Below are positions 29,679 to 40,804 of a stretch of DNA of 64,000 bases, piece after piece (within the stretch, counting starts at the first letter, position 1; each line of letters begins with the position of its first letter). This stretch comes from Chrysaora quinquecirrha (Eukaryota > Cnidaria > Scyphozoa > Semaeostomeae > Pelagiidae). The notes under the pieces were generated by a model, which saw nothing but the letters and a program-made list of their open reading frames with translations, had not been told where the DNA came from and searched no databases. Made by a program: the position numbers and the translations under genes. The stretch spans positions 31,193 through 95,192 of the forward strand of contig JACTAT010000242.1 of the NCBI GenBank assembly GCA_014526335.1, read 5' to 3'.

Positions 29679-32600
29679 CTGAAGAAGAGTTTTATTTATC
29701 ACGTTAGCGAATGTGTACGCACTACTGTGGTGGATACGCACTACTGTGGTGTTATATTTTGCGTACTGAGGTGGTGTTTTTTGCGTACTGTGGTGGTATT
29801 TTTTGCGTACTATGTTTGATACGCACTGCTGTCGTGGGTTATTATGCTTGATGTGGTGGATTTTGTGGTTTTTTATTACATTTTTTCAAGACGTTGTGCT
29901 GACTATTATTGACCTACAATGTTGGACAAATATATTGGAACGGCCTAAGTAGTTTTGCTATTATCTATTGATTCCCCCTTCTCCCCCGTTACAATGTTGT
30001 TTCGTACACAAGTTGTCTTGCTCTACTATCAAGATTGTTTAGGGGGTAAAAGGGGGACGAATTGGAGTTATGGAAGTAGAAAATCAATGGAATAGGTCTT
30101 ATTACTTGGAGAAAAGCCTTGTTCCAAATATTTTGTCCAAGATTGTAGCTAATAAAAGTAAGAATAAGTATTACGCTCACCTTTTAGCTGTATACATGGC
30201 ATCATTTTTAGCTTAATATCACAGAATAGCAGGCTGATCAGACATGTCTTCAGAACTGTCATAGCCATATCCTAAAGGATAGTAAGATAATCTTTCAAAT
30301 AAGAATTTTTAGACTTTAAGTGTAAGGTATTGTATCAAATAAGACCCGTACACGCTTTTTTTATAAGGAACCTACCTCAAGGCCTAGTTCTTAAAGTTCC
30401 TTATTTTTGGACCTCTTTTGAGGCAATTGTAGTTCCAAAAGTTCCTTAATAGTTCCTTAATTTAACTGCACATACAGTGGTCTTAACAATAAAAGAGAGA
30501 CAATTGCACGTGAGCAAAGCTCGGGACTACTCAAAGAAACATTGGATACATGCTTAACGTACAATTTATGTGATTTTCGACTGCAAATGAATGGAACCGG
30601 CTTTCTAATTCTTGATTATTTGCACTTATGAAAGTATTCAACATTCAAAAGTTCCTTAATGATTTTCTCTTTAGTAGTATAAGTTCTTTAAATTTTCGGG
30701 CCTTCTACATGTAGGTTCCTTATAAAGTGGTTCCTTATAAAAAAAGCGTGTATATATATTGTAAATGAAGATATATATATATATATATCCTATATTGTAA
30801 ATGAAGATACAAAATTCTGTTGAATATGCATTAATCAAGGCCTACCTGTCCAGGACACTTTCTGTTACTTGACTTTGCCTCATTGGTATATCGTCCACCA
30901 AAAGTTAGCATACTGTCTTTAAGACTCTGAAGTAAAGGAAAACTGCAGTTATTTTTTCTTGCCACTAATTTTATTATTTTTTCGAAAATGCATGTTTTTC
31001 CCTTTATAATACTTATTTCTCTTTTCTAATACTTAGTACCAGGCACCCTAGCGAAACCAACATTACACTATTGCTCTCTCTGACCTTCACACTGACCCAA
31101 ACACCTAGCTAGCCACCCCAGTTGTGAAACTTGACATCATTTCGGGGGATAAAATCGTCATCATATTTGGGATCCACTGAGATTTTGCATCGTTTTCGTG
31201 AAGCAACAAATACAATATCATGGACTGTGAAATATCACCTCCTCTGGGTTGAAATTAGAGTTTTTTTACTTTTTTAGTACATGAAGCATATTCTCACATC
31301 GTAACCGGTCCGAGATCTTCTAGATTAACCCCCTTCCCTGTCCCAGGGGGCTCACCACTAATTGCTACAAACAATATCAGAAGCACTTACCCTACCACTA
31401 GCACAAAAACTAACATTTGCAGAAACTATGATGCTTACAATATCAAGGGCAGTAACTCTACCGCTGGCACAAACACTAATCACGATAATAATCCTGGCGC
31501 TAATACCAGGTCTAGCCTTGTCCCCTGAGGGCATCTAATAGCACTTGTTTGGCGGTGCTGCTCTTGGGTTTTTAATAGACTGTCAAGGCGCATGTTCTTC
31601 TTTGTTACTACCTCCCATGTGTAATACCACTGGCAGCCTGATGCCTGATGCTTGACGTCTAACGTTAGACTTATTACACGAGTCTCAGTTATCGCAGCTA
31701 CCATCTTTAGCTGTTGTTGTTGTTTCTCAGAAAGCTGCTCAAACTGGAGCGAAGAGTCAGAGTAGCGAATTGCTGTGGTTGTTGGTCTATCTTTTATGAG
31801 CGGAATGAGACTCGTGTAATGAGACTCAATGAGACTCGTGTAATAAGTCTAAAACCCTGGGAGATACGCCGAATTCAGTGTCACGCGCGACAAGTCTCCT
31901 AGTTTAGCCGTGAGCTTGAGAGTAGACAAGTGTTGTGGGTAGCAATGAGGCCTCTTGTTTTCACCTCGGCAATGTATGTGCAATACCGTGGGGGATTTTC
32001 AGTATCGTGCGAAGGATATCATCAGTACTATTAGATCTTCCAGATAACCGGGACATCATCCGAAACTGCTATGAAGGGACGCTATCAGTGGTATGAAGGG
32101 ACATCATCAATACTAAGGAAAGATACAATGAGTGACATCGAGGATGGTGATGCCACCTTACCCTCCACGCAACTTTCGGTATCCCAACACGGTACTGAAT
32201 ATCCTCCACGGCCCTGAACATCCTCTACGTCGCTTCGCGATACTGATTACATCCCTCCATATGCTAATGATATCCCTACATGATATACTGAAGATCCTCC
32301 AAGCTACTGCACAGCCTTTACACGGCTCAATTTTCGATTCGCTTAACTGTCATCACGGTATAGAACCAAATCCTTTACTTTACTGATTAGCTTTTTGCAT
32401 GTAGGGTAGGAACCAGGTACCCAAATGTATCGCAGTTAGACTGATTCATTTCCTACCTCAAGCGTGAAATTTTCAAGATTGCGCAGCCTTGCTATAGTTT
32501 CCAAACTGATACCATCCTTCAGCTGACAGCTCGACTCGCTTATAAGAAGCTCTTTGCTGTTTTTATCCAACGCAGCAAGACGACCAATGCAAGAAATCAA

Positions 32601-35600
32601 TGCGAATGCAGAGGCTGGGAAGCCATTAAACCTAGAATGTGAAGGCTTCAATGATACGTGATTCAGCGAGGGTCCAAGTTCGATAAGAGAAACCCAATTT
32701 AAAGCCCAGCTGAGGTCTGGTTCATGCGTAAGTTATGCCGCATCGAATTACTTAAGACCGAGCTATGAAACATTTCACAGTATATTCAATTTTTTCCGCG
32801 TAACTGCGACGTATAAAAACATACCCTACCATCCATACTATGCGTCCTGGGGTCACTTCGCTGTGACTGTGCACAAAAATGTGTGAAGATGATTAGGAAA
32901 CTCACGACCGTTCGGCCATCACACGACTGTTATCAGATATAACAGCAAACATTGTTGGCCAACATGTTGGCTGAAAATAGGCCAACATATTGGTACGGTT
33001 TGCCGTACCATCAATATCTGAGATGTCTTTGTTTGCTGGGGTCATGTAAAAATTATCTTTTGCAAACATGGCCGAAAAGGAAGCAGCTGTTTACTGGTCG
33101 CTCTTTGGCCAACGATGAAGAAGAAAAAACTCGAAGTCCAACTCAAACAGCTAGCTTAAATCTTTTTCTCATTGCACCTCCAAAAAAACCACTGAAATTG
33201 AAAATTTGGTGCCAATGCGAACCCTTGTGCAAACCGTACCAAACAAATTAATTTTGCTTAAATTGATGAAACCGTTGGCCAACATTTTTTAAAAAGCTTG
33301 AAAATGTTGGCTAAATTTTTTTCGATAACAACATGTTGTTTGTTTGGACAACATCTATAGCAACCTGTGCCAACATGTTGGCCAACAGTTGTCGGTGGCG
33401 ATTTTGGCCCGACATGTTGGCACGGTTTGCGCCCGGCTTAAGTTTCTGAATTCGGTTAAAAAGAACAGCTTACAGGATAGCAAATAGAACTTCATTGATC
33501 ATCTCTTCATCTCTCATTTTGAATTTCTGTCCAATCATTAGTATTTGCTGCAATCTAGGACATTCCTCCACTGCTTTGAACATTGCCTTATATGCTGCAA
33601 TCACTGGTCCTTTGTCTCTAAAATGCAATGGCATCAATGAAGTAAACCAAAGTTTCAAAACCGCTAGTAGGCTGGGCTGGGCCTATTGACTGGATTTACT
33701 AGGGGTCAATGTTTTTTTTCGTTATAGAGAAGTTTCCACTGTGAAGAAATAACCCTTTTGTAAAAAGAGATTCCACATTACAGTAACTACTCAAATTCCT
33801 GGGAACCCGAAAATCTTGTTTTACACACAAAGTTTTTATAGATTCAGATTTTTTTTGCATTATTGATTCATGTTGTTGGTAATATGCCCGTATTTTGAAA
33901 TTTTGCTGGAACCTGATACACAGTTAGGGAACTTCACATGCAAAAATCTATGACATCACGAACACTGAACCAGGCGAGGAACAAATCCAAGAAATACTTT
34001 TAGAAAAAAAGATGATCGTTTAGGGGTTGCAGAGAACATGCAAAATGTATCCAGGGAACAAACGAATGCGGCCAAAGAAAGCATCAGGAAACAGACTCAG
34101 GGAAAATCCTCTCTATCAATCTGCTTGACGATCAATCTGAAAAATAATCCTAAAAAAATTCCGAGGAACAAGGACATTTTCTCATGAAAAAAGGGGAACA
34201 TGTCATCCCCCTAAACGACCCTTATAAATACATTATTTCTGTGGAAAACGTCAGCTTTGTTCAACAATTGTGTCTCCCCTTCCCACCATTTCACCGTTTT
34301 ATTCCAATCCGCTGCTTCCCTCATGTCCTAATGCCAAAGTCTTTTCCACTCCTCGTCTTTTGACCCCCACCTCTAAGCTGTTCAAACAAGTTACATCATT
34401 CAAAGGCGGAAGTGATTTGACGGTTTCAAAGACACAGACTGTTTCTAATTTCTTCTCTCTTTGAAAAAAGATGGAGGACGACAACATATTAGATTTTACA
34501 ATTATCCTCGATGATTGTTCTGATGGACAAAGAATTTATTACAGCGGAGGGAAGGTAACTGGGCAAGTGGTCGTCGAATTGAGTGAACCAATTACAGTTC
34601 GAAATATAGGACTGCAGCTCGAAGGGGAGGCCTACTGTCATTGGACTGAGACTGAAAGATCAGGAGATCGCAAACGAACAAAACATTACACAGGCAATGA
34701 CCTTTTGGTCAGGTTGGTTAATTTCGTATTTGGGAACCCACCGGGCGGGCTCGGTGAACCAACAAAAGTACATCCCAGCGGCCGCCATTCATACCCGTTT
34801 GTGTTGGAACTTCCTTGTGATCTGCCAAGCTCCGTCGAGGGTCGTCTTGGTCACGTCAGGTACACGTTGAAAGCGACCGTAAGTCGACCTGTGACGTCAA
34901 ATTACGAAATAAAACAAGAAATTTGTATCAGAGAGGTTCTTAATGTTAACGATCAAAACATCCTTACGCAGCCTGGTGGGTCCGTTTCCAAGGAGATCGG
35001 CTGCTGTTGTTTGCCTTCCGGTATTCTGAGCCTGAGCACCAGTTTGTCCCGTTCCGCGTTTTGTCTTGGTGAGGGTATAATCATAAATGCACAGGTTACT
35101 AATGATTCAAGAACAAATATGCGTGCAATCAAGGCAAAGCTGATTCAAACGATCGAGTTCCATGCAAAGAACAAGGTCAAGAGAGACACAACAGTAATAA
35201 GTACTGCCCTGGGACCACCTGTGCCAGCCGGACAGTCAAGGACATTTGGTGATCAGCCGCTTAACGTTCCGCAGACAACCCCAACGATAACTAACAATGT
35301 TATCAAACTGTACTATGATGTTGTCGTTGAAGTAGATGTACCATGGGGTTTGGACTTGGATGTTACGATGCCTGTGACAATTGGCATTATACAAGATGGA
35401 AACACAGATAGTCTCACTCCTCAAGGTAAGAGGGTAAAGAGAAATCACTTAACACACTGTTGAAGGTTATTGTCCTGTAGATATATCACAAAGTACTGTG
35501 AGGGATTAAACAAAGGGAGGTGTGTGGCGTGCGGCAACCTCATCTGACAAATATTTCAGTTGAAAAACGACGAGTTTTTCGAATATTGGGCTGATTATTT

Positions 35601-38600
35601 TGGGCCTAGTTCGCGAAATTACGGCTACCACACCAAGCTGTGCCACTTATAGTCAGCTGATTCATGTGCGTCCCCTCCTCGTTCTAGTTACTGTTATGGA
35701 ATTAGGTTCTCCCCCCTTTGTTTTCGCTTGTATTATCGAAATACACAGGCTGTGGTACCCTCTTGAATAGCGTAACTTTTTATAACTTATTTAATTCTTA
35801 GCTATAAGCTGCCCTGGTCTTCCGGAGATGCCTATTAACCCTGGAATGCCTTCTCTAGAGATGCCACTTCCAAGGATGCCTCCTCCAGACATGATGCCTT
35901 CAGAGTTTTCTCCACCTCCAAAGATGCCTCCTCCACCATATACTCCCCCTCCTTCTTCGATGATTACCCCTGAACATCCAGAGATTTATACAGCTGACAC
36001 TGACAAGATGACGCATCCTCCAATTGGGTCTGATCCATTAACCCCAGCGACTGCAGAGACACAAGCCTAAAGCGCATGAGCTATGTACACAAGTCATCGA
36101 CTGCGTTGAGAATAGAATCTTATCGAAGTCGGATAGCAGGATTTCTGCGAAAGTTGAAGTGACCTGATCTCCTCTCCATGTGTGCCTCGACACACTTTGA
36201 CATGCACTCTGATTTGTAGGTTTGATCCAAATGTACTTACTTTGGTATTTTGAAAACGTGTTTCATCCACAGAAGCATATGTTTGTGATCCATATTGATA
36301 CCAAGAATAGCTTGAGAATATATTGAACACATCAGTTTCATTATTTCGTCTTCTATCAATATTGGTTGATTTTTCGCATCTGAAAGAAATTCCTGTTATC
36401 ACTATCTTTGAGCGACGGTTAAGGCTATCTGTTCAATTTCTTTGTCTCGTATGCGCATAGTTGCATGTAGAACAACGTCTTTCATGCAAAAAAACTTTTG
36501 CACACAATACACGATATTGCATGCAATGCAGCTTGTTGCATGAAATACAACCTGTTGCATAAAATACAAGATATTGCACATGCAATACAACCTGCTGAAA
36601 ACAATACAAGATATTGCATGCAATACAACTTTTTGCATGCAATACAATCTGTTGCATACAATACACGATATTGCATGCAATACAGTTGTTGCATGCAATA
36701 CTACCTTTTGCAAACAATACACGATATTGCATGCAATACAGTTTCTTGCATGCAATGCAACCTGTTGCAGACAATGCAATACAACTTGTTGCATGAAATA
36801 CTACCTTTGCATAAGATAAAATACAAGATATTGCACATGCAATACAACCTGCTGAAAACAATACAAGATATTGCATGCAATACAACTTTTTGCATGCAAT
36901 ACAATCTGTTGCATACAATACACGATATTGCATGCAATACAGTTGTTGCATGCAATACTACCTTTTGCAAACAATACACGATATTGCATGCAATACAGTT
37001 TCTTGCATGCAATGCAACCTGTTGCAGACAATGCAATACAACTTGTTGCATGAAATACTACCTTTGCATAAGATAAAATACAAGATATTGCACATGCAAT
37101 ACAACCTGCTACAAACAATACAAAATATTCCATAAAATACAACTTGTTGCATGCAATACAACCTTTTGCACACCATACACGATAGTGCATGCAATATAGC
37201 TTGTTGCACGCGATACAACGTGTTGCGTAGAGTGCAAGATATTGCATGCAATCTCGGGGGTGACTTAATTGGTTTCAGTTACGGGGACGTGCCATGATTT
37301 AGGGGTACCTTCTTTCTGAAAAGTGCAGAATTATCGGTGTCATTTTGGAAGTAAGTTCTGAATTATGGGTACCATTTTGGAAAAATGTGGAGTTTATGGG
37401 TACTATTCTGGAAAAACTTTGCAGAATTATTAGGAGACGAGCTTAGCATTTACGAAATGATGTCAGTCACTCAGAACTGATGATTCTTTAGTCTATAAGC
37501 AAGGTTGCCCTTTAAACATTATTTGCTTTTCGTCGAGTGATTTTTTTGTGTCGGAAAAATATTCTTTGCCTTGCGAAATTATGGGCATAGTATTCATCAT
37601 GTTTGCAGAGTTATTGATCACAATTTTCATAAGGTTGGTTTGCACAATTATGGGTCACAGAAAGAAACACGAAACAAGTGTAAAACATGTACATTAAATG
37701 AAACCTTATCGACATTCATTAAAATTCGAAGTAATGTCCCACCTGAATTGTGCCATTTCTGCAGAAATTGGGGAATAATCTCAATTAATGTTGGCACTAA
37801 GTACAGCCTTGTAACCCGGCTGGTCAGAGCGATCAGAAATGCTTTTCTTCTTGCATGAGCAAAATCGCTTGTAAATATACAAGGCAGATGACCACCAAGA
37901 ATAAACAGGTTTACTGTTTTCCGCCCAAAAACAGGCTCTTTGAACACCTAAAAAGGCAACAAAAGGCTGTAATGTAGACTTTGATACTTGATTAGGCCTG
38001 AGTTTTGATATTGTGTACTAGTGCCATTGGATAGGACTCCTAGCCATAATATTTTTGGGCGTCGCCAAGGCGTATATTGTGAAGGTGATGTGGCAATCTA
38101 GCTCGGTATCTCCAAAGATAATCTCTTGGGAACATGCTCCTCTAGGCTCTACAAAGCAGGACTAATAATACAGTGGAAAGATTGTCTGAGTTTTAGCAAT
38201 ATGAACTTAACACGAGTAGGGTTTTTATGAAATAACACAATATTATTGTCCACAGACCTAGTACAGCGTGTTAAAACCGACGTGAGAACAATACGTACTG
38301 CATGTATGAGCTAAGAAAGTTTGATTCCTAGTCCTACAGTCATTCCGAACTTTCTTATAAGAAACGTGTACTTAGCAAAGGGACGTGATAGGTTGGTTAT
38401 ACATACTTTAGTGGCATCACAAACAGTTTCACATGCTGCATCAGAATCGCAAATGATGACTGAAGGTTTCCCGATCGTAAACTTGAACACTCTGCTCTTA
38501 TATTGTGCTATTCTATCTTCAAAAAATTGCATTCCATTCTAGAAATTTGATGAAGAAATGATTCAGAAATAAATAAAAATTCTGCTGTCGTGGAAAGTAG

Positions 38601-39447
38601 CTTTCTATAACATCCTCTGATCCGAGGGGCATTTCACTCCTTCAAAATGCGCACGAGATTCCTATTGAAACAAAAGGATTCTTACAGAGAATCCTACGAA
38701 AACAATAAAGATTCCTGGTGAGTGTGTACGAGATTTCAACTCCAGGGAGAAGTGCCCCTCGTTCAAGCAAGTGTTGATTTCTAAAAACATTGACAAGGAG
38801 AGTTTTGGGGCAACGTTATAAAGGGGGTTGGGGGTTCTTTTTGCGACCATGCAGAGACAGACGCAGATTGAGAATAGAGGCACAAAATATAGACCATTCC
38901 ATAGTTTTAACCTTGGAATTGGAGCAAAAAAACATTATCTGTCACAACGAATGGAACGATTATAGGTAGGCGGCTACATAGCGTCAACACCCAGCTCCAT
39001 TCGAGGGGTATTTTACACATGAAAAAACGTACGAGATGTCATTTGAAAAAAGGGATTTCCGAGGGATTTCCATTAAAACACAACAATTTCTAGCTAAGAT
39101 GTATGAGATTTGCAAGGAGTGAATTGCCCCTCGGCTCCATTACGCTAGCAAACAACTGTCTATCTCCAGTCAAAATGCACTAAAGCACAGTTAAATAGAG
39201 TAAGAATTTTTACCCTTTTCAATGACAGCAAGTCAAAGATGCTAGTCCTATATGTTCCAGGAATTTCTTTGAGTTGTACATTACTATAAGTAATATCCTG
39301 TACTCTATTGCTGCCTGTGAATATCGATGATAATCTTCTTCCAAGAACTGCGAACCAATTGTCACTCAAAGGTTTTTCTGACTCTCTTCTTTCGTACTTA
39401 TTTTCTTCCCTGGAAGGGACTGAGAGGAAAGATTTCCTACCAGCCAT
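29644..39447 (-). CDS. CYP74-clan cytochrome P450 (hydroperoxide-metabolising type); exon model partly incomplete
   Basis: Firm exons: 39447-39214, 38538-38407, 37947-37743, 36379-36241, 33617-33474, 32631-32457, 30926-30846, 30271-30181. Tentative: 32068-32029, 31224-31136 (or to 31117), 29678-29644 (TGA). Phases of exons 1-6 agree. Order of motifs: KEIPGTY, MQFFEDRIAQYKSRVFKF, KEPVFGRKTV, HARRKAFL (C-helix), DEIMKLMCSIYSQAILGIN, I-helix NEVLFAILFNGFPAS, end of K-helix (E of ExxR at the 32457 junction), heme loop FGGRYTNEAKSS then NRKCPGQ, L-helix DMAMTVLK. The I-helix lacks the acid-Thr pair used for O2 activation, and the heme loop carries an insertion before Cys; both mark CYP74 allene oxide/epoxyalcohol synthases and hydroperoxide lyases. 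There is no N-terminal membrane anchor. The PERF segment is missing from its expected place. Substrate and product cannot be told from sequence. Confidence 0.8.
30349..30752. mobile_element. MITE of the TA/CACG family (TTCCTTA subfamily)
   Basis: Intact 404-bp copy with ends TACACGCTTTTTTTATAAGG and AAAAAAAGCGTGTA, very close to 10070-10467. It sits between the P450 heme exon and L-helix exon. A short (TA)n tract follows (30751-30788). Confidence 0.9.
31665..31852. mobile_element. Short MITE, TTAGACTTATTACACGAGTC ends (copy 3)
   Basis: The left end TTAGACTTATTACACGAGTC pairs with the right end GACTCGTGTAATAAGTCTAA. The right end is tandemly repeated (three GAGACTCGTGTAAT-like units). It lies within the P450 gene. 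Confidence 0.7.
32938..33442. repeat. GTTGGCCAACATGTTGG repeat block
   Basis: The palindromic words GTTGGCCAACATGTTGG and its variants occur at both ends and repeatedly within, and TACGGTTTGCCGTACC is a further palindrome at about 32993. Inverted-repeat element in a P450 intron; class unknown. Confidence 0.5.
34471..36070 (+). CDS. Alpha-arrestin (ARRDC2/3/4-TXNIP type), complete, 2 exons, 407 aa
   Basis: Alpha-arrestins are cytoplasmic and endosomal adaptors that bring NEDD4-family ubiquitin ligases to membrane cargo. Exon 1 is 34471-35425 (ends CAA G, donor GTAAGA); exon 2 is 35802-36070 (acceptor TTCTTAG, phase 1, stop TAA). The arrestin N domain covers about residues 5-160 (YYSGGKVTGQVVVEL, LQLEGEAYCHWTE, HSYPFVLELP, VRYTLKA). 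The C domain covers about 170-320 (CCCLPSGILSLS, FCLGEGI, VPWGLDLDVTMPVTIG). The tail is Pro/Met-rich with one PPxY motif (PPPY within PPPPYTPP, about residue 368), the WW-domain docking site. The gene lies entirely within the P450 intron 33618-36240 on the opposite strand. Its 5' UTR must fall within 33618-34470. Confidence 0.94.
36490..37255. repeat. TTGCATGCAATACAA repeat array with a 257-bp duplication
   Basis: Near-palindromic 15-17 bp words (TTGCATGCAATACAA and variants) repeat about 45 times. A 257-bp block at about 36575-36831 is repeated almost exactly at 36832-37088. Open frames on both strands are repeat artefacts. It sits in the P450 intron between exons 37947-37743 and 36379-36241. 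Confidence 0.93.
38623..38761. mobile_element. hAT-like MITE (copy 2)
   Basis: The ends CGAGGGGCATTTCACTCC and GAAGTGCCCCTCG match the family at 17677-17810. Clear flanking duplications are not seen here. It lies in P450 intron 1. Confidence 0.75.
39002..39133. mobile_element. hAT-like MITE with 8-bp target duplication (copy 3)
   Basis: The ends are CGAGGGGTATTTTACAC and GTGAATTGCCCCTCG. GCTCCATT flanks both sides exactly (38994-39001 and 39134-39141). It lies in P450 intron 1, 80 bp from the exon 1 donor. Confidence 0.85.
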
Positions 39448-40184
39448 TTAGACTTTCAATTTTGTTTGGGGTTTCATATTTGTCCGAAAATTACAGTAGG
39501 CTACTGTTTGTTGGCCAGGGGGTCAACGCCAAATGTCTCTAGGCTGTATGTAAACAGAACAAACAATGCACTTTTAAAAAGAGACTTTTTACTTTCTTTA
39601 GTTGCTGAATAGCTTAGGGTGTCTCAATTCTGGCATAAAAGCTTCTGGGAAACATCTCTATTGCTCTTGTTCAACCATAAGAAAGTCTATGGAAGGGAGG
39701 CAAACTTTCATTGTCCTTTACCAAAAATATGGTTATAGTACTTTCTGAATTTCTCCATTCCAGTCTAACTTCCACCCCACCCCCCGATTCGATAAGTTGC
39801 TTGATGCTCTCGTTTTTCGATTTATTTTGCATTACTTGTTCACCTGGGTATTGTGCTGTTGTTCAACAAACACGTTCCCGTTATTTATTTATTCACCTAC
39901 GATACTCTTCGCACTTCAGTCAATTTGGAAATCCCAGTAGTCAGTTATTGTGTCATTTACTGTAACTATTCACGTTAGATGTGATTTTACCATGGTCACT
40001 GGAATAAAGACTATAGTCTTGAAGCCCATAGACCACCTATTGACCTATCGACCTTATGCAAGAATACGCCATTGACAAGTAAGTCACTTAGCTATTAAGT
40101 TAGCAAGTTATTGTTTGTTTAATTAGTTAGTTAACTATAGTTAGTTAATTGGTTGGTTGGTTAGTTAGTTAGTAAGTTAGCTAC

Positions 40185-40235
<51 letters not shown>

Positions 40236-40237
40236 AC

Positions 40238-40271
<34 letters not shown>

Positions 40272-40804
40272 CATAGTTAGTTAGTTAGTTAGTTAGTTTT
40301 AGTTACTTACTTAGTAAGTAAGTTAGTTGGTAAGATAGCTTGTATGTTACTCGATTACTTAGCTACTTTAGAAAAAGCAAGTAAGTTAGTAAGTTAGTTA
40401 GTTGGTTATAGGTAATTGGTTTGTCAGTTTTTTAGTTAGTTAGATCAAGAAAACCTAGGATGGCTTGTAAGTTAGTCAATGTCAGTTAGTTAGTAAGCTA
40501 CTTTAGAAGATAGCAAGTTAGTTTGCTAGTTTTTTAAAAGCAAGTTTAACGACTATGTAGTTAGTTAGTTAGTTAGTTAGTTAGTTATTAGAATAGTTTT
40601 AGTTAATTTAGTCTGTTGGTTAGTTCGTTAGTTAATTAGTTAATTAGTTATTTAGTTAGTTAATTAGTTGGTTTTTAATTAGTTAATTAATTGGTTTGTT
40701 AGTTGGTTAGTTAGTAAGTTAGTTAGTTTGCTAAATAGTTAGTTAGTTTGTTAGTTATTTAGTTCGTTGGTTTGTTTGTTAGTTAGTTTGTTAGTTTGTT
40801 TCCA
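39448..40804. promoter_or_regulatory. Divergent intergenic region between P450 and WDR83 starts
   Basis: The P450 start (39447, minus) and proposed WDR83 start (40805, plus) point away from each other, so both promoters should lie here. The WDR83 half is almost wholly occupied by the TTAG tetranucleotide tract at 40078-40800. I see no TATA box or recognised site. Confidence 0.4.
40078..40800 (+). repeat. (TTAG)n tetranucleotide tract, about 720 bp, degenerate
   Basis: GTTAGTTAG units dominate, with perfect runs near 40180-40235 and interruptions such as TAAGTTAGTTGG elsewhere. The unit is TTAG, not the telomeric TTAGG or TTAGGG. It ends five bases before the proposed first codon of WDR83. 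Confidence 0.95.

Noticed and set aside
31296..31345. 22-nt microexon (AAGATCTCGGACC...) as the P450 exon after 32457
   Set aside because: The phase fits, but it places LR seven residues too far from the expected ExxR Glu; the exon at 32068 completes E-Q-F-R at the right spacing.
34299..34487. Minus-strand ORF overlapping the arrestin start as a P450 exon
   Set aside because: It is the antisense of the arrestin 5' UTR, shows no P450 motif, and P450 exons 36241 and 33617 already join in phase.
36402..37251. Cys-rich ORFs of 70-192 aa on both strands (repeating CIACN/MQY words)
   Set aside because: Open frames on both strands come from the TTGCATGCAATACAA array, which lacks stop codons in several frames by chance; no splice or start signals.
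36490..37255. CRISPR-like array
   Set aside because: There are no constant repeats with unique spacers; units are contiguous palindromic words and the host is an animal.
40078..40800. Interstitial telomere repeat
   Set aside because: The unit is TTAG; no TTAGG or TTAGGG runs were seen.
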